Source: Ilumatobacteraceae bacterium
GTDB taxonomy: Bacteria; Actinomycetota; Acidimicrobiia; Acidimicrobiales; Ilumatobacteraceae
Reading direction: 5' to 3'
Assembly (NCBI GenBank): GCA_025463305.1
Contig: JAOBWK010000105.1
Location: 1 to 64,000, forward strand
DNA: 64,000 nucleotides
Every line of letters begins with the position of its first letter. The first letter of the stretch is position 1. The translations under genes were made by a program, and so were the position numbers. Shown here one piece after another: positions 17,835-28,066 of this stretch. The notes beneath the pieces are model-generated. The model saw only the letters and a program-made list of their open reading frames with translations, did no database searches and had not been told where the DNA came from.

Positions 17835-19064
17835 ATGACGCCGACGCAGACGTACAACTCCACCGGCCTGGTCGTGCACGATGCCGACGCGCACGTGATG
17901 GAGACGCCCGGCTGGCTGCGCGACCACGCCGATCCGGGCATCCGCGAGCGCATCGAGGCGCTCGAGTACCAGAGCGGCAACGAGCTCCGCCAGACCGGCG
18001 ATCCGGGTGAGCAGCGACGAGACCTGGATGCCGCCTTCGACGGCCTGCGTCACAAGCACGCGTCCGCCGAGTACCGCGCGGCCGAGGCCGCCGAGATCAT
18101 GCTCCGCAAGAACTTCGCGGCCACCGGTTCGTTCATCGCCGAGGACCGTGGCCGGGCCATCGATCTGCTCGGCTTCGCCAGCCAGCTGGTGTTCAACACC
18201 TTCCACAACAGCCGGCTGCACGACTGGGAGCACAGTGGCGACATCGAGTTCGCGATCGGAGCGGCCCGCGCCCACAACCGGGCGATGCTCGAGTTCTGCT
18301 CCGTCGATCGTCGCTTGCTGCCGACGCTGTACGTGCCACTCGCCGACCTCGACCGCGCCGGCGCGCTGGCCGAGGAGGCGATCGCGATGGGCGCCGCAGC
18401 GCTGCTCGTCGCGTCCGGCTGCCCGCCCGGCCATTCGCCGAGCCACGTCGGCCTCGATCCGGTCTGGCGGGTTGCGAGCGAGGCCGGCATCCCGATCGTG
18501 TTCCACGTCGGCGGGACGGGCGCGTTGATCGATCCCGCCTACTTCCGCAACGGGCTCCCGGTGCCGCCCGACTTCCACGGTGGCGCCGAGAACTTCCGCT
18601 CCGTCGACTACATGGGCATCCCCGTCCCGCCGGCGCAGACGTTGGCGACGATGATCTTCGACGGCGTGTTCGAACGGTTCCCGGCCCTGCGCGTCGGCGT
18701 CATCGAGCAGGGCGCGATCTGGGTGCCGTCGTGGATGCGTCAGATGGAGGCGGCGTTCGATGCCTTCGTCCGCCACGAGGATCGCCTGCGCGCCCTGTCG
18801 ATGCGGCCGAGCGAGTACGTCCGCCGCCAGATCCGGTTCACGCCGTACCCCACCGAGGACGTCGGCTGGATCATCGAACAGGCCGGTCCCGAGGTCTGCC
18901 TGTTCTCGTCCGACTACCCGCACGTCGAGGGCGGTCGACGCCCGATCGAGCGGTTCGAGGCCTCACTGGGCGGTGCCGACCGCACGGTCGAACCAGCCGT
19001 GCGCCAGGCGTTCTACCACGACAACTTCGTCGATCTGATGGGTGCCGCGCTCGACGGTCTCTGA
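17835..19064 (+). CDS. amidohydrolase-2 family metal-dependent hydrolase/decarboxylase
   Basis: The 409-residue protein belongs to the ACMSD-like amidohydrolase group. Metal-site residues are visible: DADAHVMETP near the N-terminus in place of the usual DxHxH, His in IVFHVGGTGALID, and Asp/His in LFSSDYPHVEGGR near the C-terminus. Such enzymes hydrolyse or decarboxylate aromatic and terpenoid acids. It is divergent from the carotenoid oxygenase, which makes a joint role in cleaving an aromatic or isoprenoid compound plausible but unproven. The ATG at 17835 has no clear ribosome site. Confidence 0.85.
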   Translation: MTPTQTYNSTGLVVHDADAHVMETPGWLRDHADPGIRERIEALEYQSGNELRQTGDPGEQRRDLDAAFDGLRHKHASAEYRAAEAAEIMLRKNFAATGSFIAEDRGRAIDLLGFASQLVFNTFHNSRLHDWEHSGDIEFAIGAARAHNRAMLEFCSVDRRLLPTLYVPLADLDRAGALAEEAIAMGAAALLVASGCPPGHSPSHVGLDPVWRVASEAGIPIVFHVGGTGALIDPAYFRNGLPVPPDFHGGAENFRSVDYMGIPVPPAQTLATMIFDGVFERFPALRVGVIEQGAIWVPSWMRQMEAAFDAFVRHEDRLRALSMRPSEYVRRQIRFTPYPTEDVGWIIEQAGPEVCLFSSDYPHVEGGRRPIERFEASLGGADRTVEPAVRQAFYHDNFVDLMGAALDGL

Positions 19065-19109
19065 CCGGTTGCGGATTTCAGTTGTGGGTTTGGCTGCCGA
19101 TACAGCTGT

Positions 19110-21200
19110 GTGATGTCCGTCCCGGCGCAGGCCTTCCACCGCGGTGTCGATCCGCGGGCTGCGCTCGACGCCCTCCCTGACCTGGTGTTCGTCCTCAGTC
19201 CCGACGGTGACCTGCTCGACATCAACGAGGCGGGCACCCGGCTGCTCGGCTGGCAGCGACCCCAGTGGCTCGGCCGATCCGTGTTCGATGTGGTCCATCC
19301 CGACGATCTCGCGATGGCCATCTCGTCGCTCGCCGCGCTGCAGGACAAGGAGATCGGCACACCGGTCGAGGTGCGGGTCCGCGACACCGAGGGTGACTGG
19401 CACTGGATGGAGGTCATCGGCGCCAACCACCTGCTCGACGGCGGCGTCTCCGGGCTGATCTGCGCGGCCCGAGACATCACCCAGCGACGGATGTGGGAGG
19501 TCGCGGGCGGCGACGCCGCGCGGCTCCAGCAGATCGTCCAGCACTCGCCGTCGATCACGATGCTGCTCGACGCCGATGGCTTGGTCGCCAGCGTCAACGT
19601 CGCGTTCACCCGGCTGCTCGGCCACGATCCGTCGAAGGTGGTCGGGATGCCGCTCGCCAGCTTCGTCGAAGCCCGCTCGCTGCCCCATCTGCAGCGCGCC
19701 CTCGAGCAGCTGCGCGCCGCCGATCGCAGGGCGTCGGTCGAGCTGTCGATGCGCACGACCCACGGCGAGGCCCGCCCGATCCGGTTCGAGCTCGCCGACC
19801 TGCTCGACGATCCGGTGGTGCACGGCATCATCGCGTCCGGTTCCGACATCTCCGAGCTGCGCCTGGTCCGCCAGGAGCTGGAGTTCATCGCCCGTCACGA
19901 TCCGCTCACCGGGCTCGCCAACCGCAGCCTGCTGATCCAGTGGCTCGACGAGATCCTCGCCGCCGCCCCGAAGGTGGCGGTGCTGTTCATCGACCTCGAC
20001 CGGTTCAAGCCGATCAACGACCTCTACGGCCACGATGTCGGCGATGCCGTGCTGCGCCAGGTCGCCAAGCGCCTCCTCGAAGCCGTGCGCGTCGGCGACA
20101 TGGTGGCCCGGGTCGGCGGCGACGAGTTCGTCGCGCTGGCCGTCGACGTCGACGACTGGAGTGATGCGCGCGAGCTGGCCGACCGGATCGAGTCGTCCCT
20201 CGGCCTGCCCTACCTGCTCGATGTCGGACCGGTGAAGATCGGCGCGAGCGTCGGCGTGTCGCTGGCCGATCCCTCGTCCACGGTGTCGACGCTGCTCGCC
20301 GCGGCGGATGTGCAGATGTATCACGCCAAGCGCGAGCGGCGCGGCGGATCGCAACCCACCTCGATCGATCGTCGCCGGGTCGCCACCGATCGTCGCGACC
20401 TCGCGATCGAGCTCGCCTCCGGGCTCGACCTCGGCGAGGTCGTCGCCCACCTGCAGCCGGTGCTCGACCTGCAAAGCGGAGCGATCGTCGGGATGGAGGC
20501 GCTCGCGCGTTGGAACCACCCGCGCCGCGGCCTGCTGCGGCCGTCGTCGTTCATCGATCTCGTCGACGACGCCGGGCTCGACACGTTGCTCGGCGATGCG
20601 GTGCTCGTGTCTGCGTGCGCTGCCCTGAGCGAGGCCAAGGCGCTCGGCTTCGACCTGGAGCTCGGCATCAACCTGTCGCTCGGTCAGCTCACCACCAACG
20701 GGCTCTGCGCGCACATCCGCGACATCATCACCGCGTACGGCATCCCGATGTCGCGGCTCGTCGTCGAGATCACCGAGCGGGCAACCCTGCTCCGTCACGT
20801 GCCGCGCGGCTGTCCGACGCCGGAGGAGACGCTCGACGAGCTGCACCACGCCGGCGTGTCGCTCAGCCTCGACGACTTCGGCACCGGGCACTCGTCGCTC
20901 AACCACGTGCGCCGGTTCCCGCTGTCGTCCATCAAGGTGGACCGCGCGTTCGTGACCGCGATGGCGCTGCGCCGCGAGGACCACGCCGTGGTCGAGGTGG
21001 TCGTCGGGCTCGCCCGCGCCCTCGGGCTGAGCGTGGTGGCCGAGGGCGTCGAGACCGCGGCGCAGCTGGAGATGCTGCGTGCGCTCGGCTGCGACCGCGC
21101 CCAGGGTTACCTGCTCGGCGAGCCGATGCCGGCTGCGGCGGTGGGCCGTTGGCTGCGCGATCGCCGCCGCTTCGGTGACGCGGCCGCCACCCTCGGCTGA
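19110..21200 (+). CDS. PAS-PAS-GGDEF-EAL cyclic di-GMP signalling protein
   Basis: The 696-residue cytosolic protein has two PAS domains (about residues 18-130 and 140-250), a GGDEF diguanylate cyclase domain (about 258-420) with the intact active site ARVGGDEFVAL, and an EAL phosphodiesterase domain (about 440-685). The EAL domain keeps GMEALARWNHP, DDFGTGHSSL, IKVDRAFV, VVAEGVET and GYLLGEP, the residues that hold the two metals. Both activities therefore look possible, with the PAS domains as sensor input. No membrane segment is present. Start is GTG 19110 or ATG 19113. It stands alone between an amidohydrolase and a decarboxylase. Confidence 0.93.
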   Translation: MMSVPAQAFHRGVDPRAALDALPDLVFVLSPDGDLLDINEAGTRLLGWQRPQWLGRSVFDVVHPDDLAMAISSLAALQDKEIGTPVEVRVRDTEGDWHWMEVIGANHLLDGGVSGLICAARDITQRRMWEVAGGDAARLQQIVQHSPSITMLLDADGLVASVNVAFTRLLGHDPSKVVGMPLASFVEARSLPHLQRALEQLRAADRRASVELSMRTTHGEARPIRFELADLLDDPVVHGIIASGSDISELRLVRQELEFIARHDPLTGLANRSLLIQWLDEILAAAPKVAVLFIDLDRFKPINDLYGHDVGDAVLRQVAKRLLEAVRVGDMVARVGGDEFVALAVDVDDWSDARELADRIESSLGLPYLLDVGPVKIGASVGVSLADPSSTVSTLLAAADVQMYHAKRERRGGSQPTSIDRRRVATDRRDLAIELASGLDLGEVVAHLQPVLDLQSGAIVGMEALARWNHPRRGLLRPSSFIDLVDDAGLDTLLGDAVLVSACAALSEAKALGFDLELGINLSLGQLTTNGLCAHIRDIITAYGIPMSRLVVEITERATLLRHVPRGCPTPEETLDELHHAGVSLSLDDFGTGHSSLNHVRRFPLSSIKVDRAFVTAMALRREDHAVVEVVVGLARALGLSVVAEGVETAAQLEMLRALGCDRAQGYLLGEPMPAAAVGRWLRDRRRFGDAAATLG

Positions 21201-21214
21201 GCCCCTTCGGCGCG

Positions 21215-22609
21215 TCAGCCAGCCGCTCCCGTCGTCGCCGCTGCGGCGATGATCGCTGCGATCGACGACTCGACGTCGTCGTCGTTGGTGGCGTGGCTCG
21301 ACACCGAGATCCGCATCACGGCCATGCCGCGCCAGGTCGAGCCTCCGAGCCAGCACGTGCCGTCCTGCTGCACCGCGGCGATGACGGCCCGGGTGCGTTC
21401 GTCGTCGTCGGCGAACCGCACCAGGACCTGGTTGAGGACGACGTCGTTGAGCACCTCGACGCCGGGCACCGCCGCCAACGCGGTCGCGAACCGTCGGGCG
21501 TGCCGGCAGCAGCGCTCCACGATCTCCGCGATCCCGTCGCGGCCGAGCGACGCGATCGCCGCGTAGACCGGCACACCGCGGGCCCGCCGGGAGAACTCCG
21601 GGTTCCAGTCGATCGGATCCCGGTCGGTGCCGGGCGCAGCCTGGACGAGGTACGACGCCGTGACGGTCATCGCGGCCCGGTGCGCGTCGGCGTGGCGGGT
21701 CATCACGACCCCGCAGTCGTACGGCACGTTGAGCCACTTGTGCGCGTCCGTCGACCACGAGTCGGCGCGCTCGAGGCCGGGCAGACGGGTGACGTTCCGA
21801 TCGACCGCGGCGAGCAGGCCGATCGCACCGTCGACGTGCAGCCAGGCCTCGTGTGCGTGGGCGATGTCGGCCAGTTCACCGACCGGATCGAGCGCGCCCG
21901 TGTTGATGTTGCCGGCCTGGGCGCACACGATCGCCGGCGCGGAAGCGCCGGAAGCGAGCACCCGCTCGAGATCGGCCGGCACCATCGCGCCGTTCGCGTC
22001 GACAGCGATCCGCTCGATCGCATCGGTGCCGAACCCCAGCAACCGCGCGCCACGGGGAATGGTCGAGTGGATCTCGTCGCTCACGACCAGCCGGATCGGC
22101 GGCGCGCCGAAAAGCCCTTTGGCCTCCACGTCCCAGCCCGCCCGCGCCAGCAGGTGGTGGCGGGCGGTGGCCAGTGCCGTGGTGTTGGCCATCTGCCCTC
22201 CGGTGACGAACGCGAACGAGGTCTCGATCGGCAGGCCGAGCAGGTCGATCAGCCATCGCCCGGCGATCTCCTCGATGACCGCGACCGCCGGGGTGGGGGA
22301 GAACAACGCCGCGTTCTGGTCCCACGCGGTCACCAGCCAGTCGGCGGCCAGCGCGGCCGGGACCGCGCCGCCGATCACGAACCCGAAGAACCGCCCGGAG
22401 CCCATGCCCATCAGCCCGCCGGCCTCGGCCACATCGGCGAGGCGGGCGATCACCACGTCGGGTGCCGTGGTGCCGGTCGGCGTCGGACCACCGAGTGCGG
22501 CGCGCAGCTGCGCAGCCGAGGCGGTGGGCGTGACGTTCGTCGTCGCCAACCCGGCGCGGTAGGCGATGGCTCGCTCGGCCGTGCCGCGCAGCAGGGATGA
22601 TTCATCCAT
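21215..22609 (-). CDS. PLP-dependent group II amino acid decarboxylase-like protein
   Basis: The 464-residue product belongs to the group II pyridoxal decarboxylases (glutamate/aromatic amino acid type). AFVTGGQMANTTAL is the phosphate-binding motif, WLHVDGAIG contains the conserved Asp that contacts the pyridine nitrogen, and the Schiff-base Lys lies in SWSTDAHKWLNVPYDCG. The length is normal. The putative -10 TACCGT (22616-22621) ends six bases before the ATG, which suggests a leaderless mRNA. It is convergent with the GGDEF-EAL gene (14 bases apart) and follows recD on the same strand. The amino acid substrate is not evident. Confidence 0.85.
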   Translation of the reverse strand: MDESSLLRGTAERAIAYRAGLATTNVTPTASAAQLRAALGGPTPTGTTAPDVVIARLADVAEAGGLMGMGSGRFFGFVIGGAVPAALAADWLVTAWDQNAALFSPTPAVAVIEEIAGRWLIDLLGLPIETSFAFVTGGQMANTTALATARHHLLARAGWDVEAKGLFGAPPIRLVVSDEIHSTIPRGARLLGFGTDAIERIAVDANGAMVPADLERVLASGASAPAIVCAQAGNINTGALDPVGELADIAHAHEAWLHVDGAIGLLAAVDRNVTRLPGLERADSWSTDAHKWLNVPYDCGVVMTRHADAHRAAMTVTASYLVQAAPGTDRDPIDWNPEFSRRARGVPVYAAIASLGRDGIAEIVERCCRHARRFATALAAVPGVEVLNDVVLNQVLVRFADDDERTRAVIAAVQQDGTCWLGGSTWRGMAVMRISVSSHATNDDDVESSIAAIIAAAATTGAAG

Positions 22610-22649
22610 GGGCCGACGGTAGCTCTGGCGGCGAGCCGTCAGGTCAGCA

Positions 22650-24452
22650 TCACGACAGGGCGTCGGCGAGGCCGGTGACGCGCTGTGCCGGGGTGCTGAC
22701 GCAGGCGCTGACCGCGGCCGTGGACCCGATCACCACGAGCCGGTGGATGGCGCGGGTGACGGCGGTGTAGAGCAGCTCGCGGCCGATCAGGGGTGAGTCG
22801 GCAGGCGGCAGGATCACCACCACGGTCTCGTACTCGGAGCCCTGGCTCTTGTGGATCGTGATCGCATAGGCGGTCTCGATCATGTCGAGCTGGGCCGGTG
22901 CGAACAGGCGGAGGCCGGCGACGGTGAGCACGGCGGCTCGGCGGCCACTCGGGGTGTCGACGAGCACGCCGGAGTCGCCGTTGGCGATCCGCTGGCGCAC
23001 GTCGTTGCGGGTCGCGATGAGCGGGCGGCCGGCGCTGTCGGGCGCGCCGACCCAGCGCTCGACGACGCGGTTCCATCGCTGCACGCCGAACAGCCCGGCT
23101 CGGTGTGCGCACAGCACTCGGACGCGGCCGATCTGGGAGATGGCATCGCGAGGGCCCGTCTCGTCGCCGCGCTCGGCGGCCGACACGGCAGCGTTCAACG
23201 GTTCGAGCACCGCAGAACGCACGACGTCGTCGACGTGTGCCATCCCGGTGTGCCCGAGCTCGACGGCGGCGGTGTCGACGAACGAGAGCAGCGGATGTCC
23301 GCCGCGCAGTGCGTCGAGCGTGGCCCCCGCGTCGCCGCGGCGGATGGCGTCGGCGAGCGGCCCGATGGGCGAATCGGCGGACGTGCGATGGGTTCGGGAC
23401 AGTCGCACGACATGTCCGGCGAGCGGCGAGCCCGGACGTTCGGAGGCCGTGACGAGGTCGGCGAGCACGGAGCCGACATCGATGCTCTCGAGCTGATCCG
23501 GGTCGCCGACGAGGACGAGTCGGGCATCGGGCCGGATCGCCTCGAGCAACCTCGCCATCAACGGGAGCGCCACCATCGATGCTTCGTCGACGACCACGAT
23601 GTCGGCGTCGAGCGGGTTCGTGGCGTTGTGGACGAACCGGGTGCGCTGACCGCGGACGCCGAGCAGACGGTGAACCGTGGTGGGCTGCAGCTCGCGAAGC
23701 GCGGCGACGGTGGCGTCGGCGACGGGGAGCCCGGACGGCAGATCGGCGAGCGCGGCAGCGAGTGATTCACCCATCCGCGCCGCGGCCTTGCCCGTGGGCG
23801 CCGCGAGCGCGATGCGCGGCGGCCGACCGGCGTCGGCGCCGGCGAGTGCCGCGACGAGCAACCGCGCGATCGTGTGCGTCTTGCCGGTGCCGGGCCCGCC
23901 GACGATGACCGACAGCGACGACTCGAGCGCGCTCCGGGCCGCATCGTGCTGACCGTTCGGCACGCCGTCGATCTCGGCCGGCAGCAGCCGGGCCAGCGTG
24001 CGTGCCGACGGCTCGGACACCGGACGCGCCGCGGTGGAGCACCGGGTGCGGATGGCGGCGGCCACCGTGCACTCGTCGATCCACTGGCGCTGCGTGTACA
24101 ACCGAGCACCGCAGCGGACCAACGGTGCATCGTCGTAGAGCGCCGGTCCGGGTACCTCGGCGCCGGTGACGCTGCGGCACACCGATGACCGATCGAGGGA
24201 TTCCATCCACGGCCCGGACGACGGCCAGTCGAGGATCGCGGCGTCGGGACCCAGCATCGTCGCGACGTCGCCGAGATCGACACAGGCATGGCCGTGCAGC
24301 GGCGCCCAGACGGCGAGCGCGGCGCCGAGCAGCACGAGCTCGTCGGCACGCGGATCGCCACGGACGATGACGGTGGCGGCGTGGGCCTCGGTGGGTCCGA
24401 TCGCGCCGGCGCGCACCCACGTGTCGAGCGCCGTGGTGGATCCCGCGATCAC
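22650..24452 (-). CDS. recD: RecD subunit of exodeoxyribonuclease V (5'-3' helicase)
   Basis: The 600-residue protein has SF1B helicase motifs: I SVIVGGPGTGKTHTI, Ia APTGKAAARMGESL, II DIVVVDEASMVALPLM, III LVLVGDPDQLESIDVGSVL, IV LSRTHRTS, V YAITIHKSQGSEYETVVVILP and VI LLYTAVTRAIHRLVVIG. In the RecBCD complex RecD is the fast 5'-3' motor. The GTG at 24452 overlaps the recB stop as GTGA, and the upstream frame to 24515 lacks family sequence. It is the last gene of the recC-recB-recD operon. Confidence 0.95.
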   Translation of the reverse strand: MIAGSTTALDTWVRAGAIGPTEAHAATVIVRGDPRADELVLLGAALAVWAPLHGHACVDLGDVATMLGPDAAILDWPSSGPWMESLDRSSVCRSVTGAEVPGPALYDDAPLVRCGARLYTQRQWIDECTVAAAIRTRCSTAARPVSEPSARTLARLLPAEIDGVPNGQHDAARSALESSLSVIVGGPGTGKTHTIARLLVAALAGADAGRPPRIALAAPTGKAAARMGESLAAALADLPSGLPVADATVAALRELQPTTVHRLLGVRGQRTRFVHNATNPLDADIVVVDEASMVALPLMARLLEAIRPDARLVLVGDPDQLESIDVGSVLADLVTASERPGSPLAGHVVRLSRTHRTSADSPIGPLADAIRRGDAGATLDALRGGHPLLSFVDTAAVELGHTGMAHVDDVVRSAVLEPLNAAVSAAERGDETGPRDAISQIGRVRVLCAHRAGLFGVQRWNRVVERWVGAPDSAGRPLIATRNDVRQRIANGDSGVLVDTPSGRRAAVLTVAGLRLFAPAQLDMIETAYAITIHKSQGSEYETVVVILPPADSPLIGRELLYTAVTRAIHRLVVIGSTAAVSACVSTPAQRVTGLADALS

Positions 24453-27400
24453 GACACGGCCCCGGTCGCGAACAGCTGGTCCAGGGCAAGCACGGCGCTG
24501 GTGGACGGCCGCCACGAGAACACGCCGTGCGGAACGCCATCGGCCAGCGGTGTGGACGGCCCGACCATGCCGCGCACGAACAGGTAGGCGATGCCGCCGA
24601 GGTGGACGTCGGGCGCGTAGGCGTTCCCGAGCCGCCAGCGCAGGTAGCGATGGACCGCGACGGTGTAGAGCAGCGCCTGCAGCGGGTAGCGGGAGTGCTC
24701 CATCGCCGGCACCAGGTGACGCGGGTGGTAGGCGCCGACGGGATCGACAGCACCAGGGGTGTGGAGGCGGTTGGTCTTGTAGTCGATGACGATGTAGCGG
24801 TGGGTGTGCTCCGCCGGGACGCGCAGCACGGCGTCGATGGATCCGTGCATCCAGCCGGCGATGTCGAAGTCGGCGAACTCGGCGGCCAACTGCTTCGCGA
24901 ACGGGCGCATCGCATCGCGGCGATCGAGGTGCCGGAGCAGGACGTCGCCGATCGCGCCGGCGCTGAACCGACCGGCGGCGCCGACCACCGGGATGTCGAA
25001 CACGAGCTCGGCGAGCCGATCGTGTGGCGCGATGTCGGCGAGCGAGCGCCCGCCGAACGCCGGTCCGAGCGGGGTGCGCACCGCGGCGACGATGCCGGCC
25101 ACGATGTCGGTGGTGTTCGCACCTCGGCCGGTCGGATCCGTGTCGAGCTCGAGGCCCTCGCGGGCTGCGTGCTCGACCACGAGCGACCGCACCTCGGTGG
25201 GCAGGTCGGGCAGCGTGCAGTCGAGGTGCTCGAGCACTGCGTGCACGAACGTGCCGAACCGGGTGCCACCGGCGACGTCGGCGAGGTGGGCGACGGGACC
25301 GACGCCGAGCTGGAGCTGCTCGGCCACCGAGCCGGCAGCGCCCGTGGTGCTCGCGCCGTCGAGCGCGTCGGATGCGTCGGTGTCGTCACCGGCGGGTTCG
25401 TCGGGTTCGTCGAGGCCGCCGCGCTCGTCGACGTCGCGACGGGCGACGGTGTCGATCTCGACCGCCGCGCTCAGCCGGCTGAACGACCATCGCGTCCAGC
25501 GCTGGTCACCCACCGTCGTGCCGGCTGTGTCGGCGATGCGCATCGGCAGGATCGACGGCGCCGCACGACCCGACCACTCGGGTGGATCGATCCGGTCGGG
25601 GAGCTCGATCAGTCCGAGCGCGCCGTCGCTGTGGTCGACGAGCATCCGGATCTGCGCCAGCGCGTTCACGTCGGTGGTGTTCTGGAACGCCGGCTTGTCG
25701 ACGGTGACGTTGCCGTTGCGATTGATCCGGCACACGGCCTGGGTGTTCTGCACGTCGCCGGCACCGAAGCGGTCGGTGAGCACCCGCGCCAGGGCGGAGG
25801 TGCCGGCGCCGAGGGTGGATGCCCACCACACCTCGACGTGGTGCTCGGCGCGGGTGAGCGCGACGTACAGCAGGCGCAGCTCGTCGCCCTCGATGTCGTC
25901 GATCGCGAGCTGGCGTCGCACCACCTGCACGTCGCGCGTGGCGTCGCCGTCGCCGAGCAGGTCGTCGCTGACCCACGTGACCTTCGAAGCGAGGTCGATC
26001 GTGCGCCGCCCGTCGCCGCGGGTGTACGTGAAGGGCGTGCGCGCGCTGGCGCGCTGCTTGAACGCGAACGGGAGCAGGACGATGGGGTACTCCAGCCCCT
26101 TGGCACCGTGGATGGTGGTGATCTGGACCGCCCGCGCATCGGAGTCGATGCGCCGCATCACGGCTTCGTTGCGCTCGTCGGTGTCGCGGATCATCTGCTC
26201 GAGGGTGCGCAGGACCTGGGCCGGATCGGACGGATGCCCGAGCAGCGCTGCGGCGAGCAGCTCGGCGATGTGATCGAGATCGGTGAGGTGGCGTTCGCCG
26301 CCGGTGCGGCCGAGCACGGTGTCGATCAGGCTGCCACCCGAGACGTGAGCGCCGCCCTTCTGCTCGTCGTAGAACGCCGCCACGCCGACGGCGCGCATGC
26401 GGTCGGCCAGGGACGCCGTGCGCGCCTGGAGATCGGCGAGCACGTTGTCGTCGTCGGCGATGGATGCGACATCGGTGCGGAGGAACCAACCGAGCGCCGC
26501 GGCGCGCACCAACGGCGTCTGGTGCGGCTGGGCGAGCGCCGCCAACAGCAGCCTCCACTGAGTGGCCGCCGGAGCGACGAGCACCGAACCGGTGCGGGTG
26601 CGCACCGCTGGCACGTGAGCGCGTCGTAGCGCGCTGGCGACGTTCTCGGCGTCGGCGTGTGACGGCACCAGCACGGCGATGTCGCCGGGCTCGACGCGGC
26701 GGGCGGACTCGTCGTCGCCGATCAGCCTGCCGTGGTCGAGCAGCTCGACGGTGCGCGCCACGAGGTCGTCGAGGACGAGTGAGCGCACGAGCGGCATCGA
26801 CAGGCTCGACCGGCGCGCCACGGGCCGCAGCGACTCGGCGAGTGGGACGGCACGCAGCACGACCGCCGGCTCGTCGGCGTGGGTGTCGACATCGCCGCTC
26901 GCGCCAGCGGTGCGCAGCGACGATCGGCGCGCGCCGGGTGCCGCGGCCACGGCACGGAACGGGATCCGCTGATCGCCCAACGTGGCCCCGGCGAGGAGCT
27001 GGGCCACGCCGTCGAGCACGGCTGCGTCGGAGCGGTGGTTGACGCCGAGCCCGCGTGCGTCGGCGGCGTGGACGGCGTCGAGGTACGCGTGCACGTCGGC
27101 CCCGCGGAAGCGATAGATCGCCTGCTTCGGGTCGCCGACCGTGATCAGCGTGCGCTGCGAGAAGGCCCGGTCGAACACATCCCACTGGAGCCGGTCGGTG
27201 TCCTGGAACTCGTCGACGAGGACGACCGACGAGCGCTGCGCGAGTTGGGCGGCGACGGCGGGTCCGTGCTGCGGATCGGCGAGGGCACGCTGCACGCCGG
27301 CGATGAGCGCGTCGTAGCCGATCTCGTTGCGCAGCACCTGCCGTTGCGCGATCTGCTCGTGCGCGGCGAGGACGAGCTCGACCCAGCGCGCCGCCTTCGG

Positions 27401-28066
27401 ATCGGCGGGATCGACTGGCGCCAGTGTCGCACCGGGGTTGTTGACCAACGTCGTGACCGCCGCCTTGAGCTCGTTCTCGGCCTGCTGCGGGCTGGTGATC
27501 GCAACCGTGGCGGACTTCGGCGCGTCGAGCAGGTGGGGATCGTCGGCGAGCGCGGTGACGATGACATCGCGGCACACCTCGTCGACCACGTCTGTGGTGC
27601 TCTCGACCAGGACCGCGTCGGGGTTCTGCCCGGCGCGCACGCCGAGCTGGCCGAGCGTCTGCTGGCAGAACCCGTGGATGGTGGTGATCGGCAGGTCGTC
27701 GAACCGGCTCACCGCCTCGACCAGGCGGCGCTCGCGGCGGCGCAGCTCGATCGCGTCGCCCGCCGGGCCGGAACCGTCGCCGCCCGACGTGTCGAACAGC
27801 ACCGACATCCACGGATGCGCGTTCGGCGGGGTGCCGTGGCGAAGGGCGCGGATGGCGGCATCGAGGACGCTGCGGGTGCGGTCGCGCAGCTCGTTGGCGG
27901 CGGCGCGGGTGAACGTGACGACGAGCAGCTGATCGACGGGCGTGGCGGTTTCGGCGAGGTAGCGGACCACCAGCGCCGTCAGCGCGTACGTCTTGCCGGT
28001 CCCGGCGCTGGCCTCGAGCACGACGCGCCCGGACGGCAGCGGTTGGGTGAGGTCGAAGTCGATCAT
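24449..28066 (-). CDS. recB: RecB subunit of exodeoxyribonuclease V (3'-5' helicase and nuclease)
   Basis: The 1205-residue product begins MIDFDLTQPLPSGRVVLEAS and has Walker A EASAGTGKTYAL, motif Ia LLVVTFTRAAANELRDR, TIHGFCQ, Walker B SVVLVDEFQDTD, motif III ITVGDPKQAIYRFRGAD, NHRSD, ITTIHGAKGLEYPIVLLPF and LLYVALTRAEHHV. The C-terminal RecB-family nuclease is present, with His in FGTFVHAVLEHL, Asp in GSIDAVLRVP, and the IDYKTNRL motif. The ATG at 28066 overlaps the recC stop as ATGA. RecBCD degrades and processes double-strand ends for recombination. All three subunits are present here; mycobacteria, for comparison, also carry AdnAB. Confidence 0.95.
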   Translation of the reverse strand: MIDFDLTQPLPSGRVVLEASAGTGKTYALTALVVRYLAETATPVDQLLVVTFTRAAANELRDRTRSVLDAAIRALRHGTPPNAHPWMSVLFDTSGGDGSGPAGDAIELRRRERRLVEAVSRFDDLPITTIHGFCQQTLGQLGVRAGQNPDAVLVESTTDVVDEVCRDVIVTALADDPHLLDAPKSATVAITSPQQAENELKAAVTTLVNNPGATLAPVDPADPKAARWVELVLAAHEQIAQRQVLRNEIGYDALIAGVQRALADPQHGPAVAAQLAQRSSVVLVDEFQDTDRLQWDVFDRAFSQRTLITVGDPKQAIYRFRGADVHAYLDAVHAADARGLGVNHRSDAAVLDGVAQLLAGATLGDQRIPFRAVAAAPGARRSSLRTAGASGDVDTHADEPAVVLRAVPLAESLRPVARRSSLSMPLVRSLVLDDLVARTVELLDHGRLIGDDESARRVEPGDIAVLVPSHADAENVASALRRAHVPAVRTRTGSVLVAPAATQWRLLLAALAQPHQTPLVRAAALGWFLRTDVASIADDDNVLADLQARTASLADRMRAVGVAAFYDEQKGGAHVSGGSLIDTVLGRTGGERHLTDLDHIAELLAAALLGHPSDPAQVLRTLEQMIRDTDERNEAVMRRIDSDARAVQITTIHGAKGLEYPIVLLPFAFKQRASARTPFTYTRGDGRRTIDLASKVTWVSDDLLGDGDATRDVQVVRRQLAIDDIEGDELRLLYVALTRAEHHVEVWWASTLGAGTSALARVLTDRFGAGDVQNTQAVCRINRNGNVTVDKPAFQNTTDVNALAQIRMLVDHSDGALGLIELPDRIDPPEWSGRAAPSILPMRIADTAGTTVGDQRWTRWSFSRLSAAVEIDTVARRDVDERGGLDEPDEPAGDDTDASDALDGASTTGAAGSVAEQLQLGVGPVAHLADVAGGTRFGTFVHAVLEHLDCTLPDLPTEVRSLVVEHAAREGLELDTDPTGRGANTTDIVAGIVAAVRTPLGPAFGGRSLADIAPHDRLAELVFDIPVVGAAGRFSAGAIGDVLLRHLDRRDAMRPFAKQLAAEFADFDIAGWMHGSIDAVLRVPAEHTHRYIVIDYKTNRLHTPGAVDPVGAYHPRHLVPAMEHSRYPLQALLYTVAVHRYLRWRLGNAYAPDVHLGGIAYLFVRGMVGPSTPLADGVPHGVFSWRPSTSAVLALDQLFATGAVS

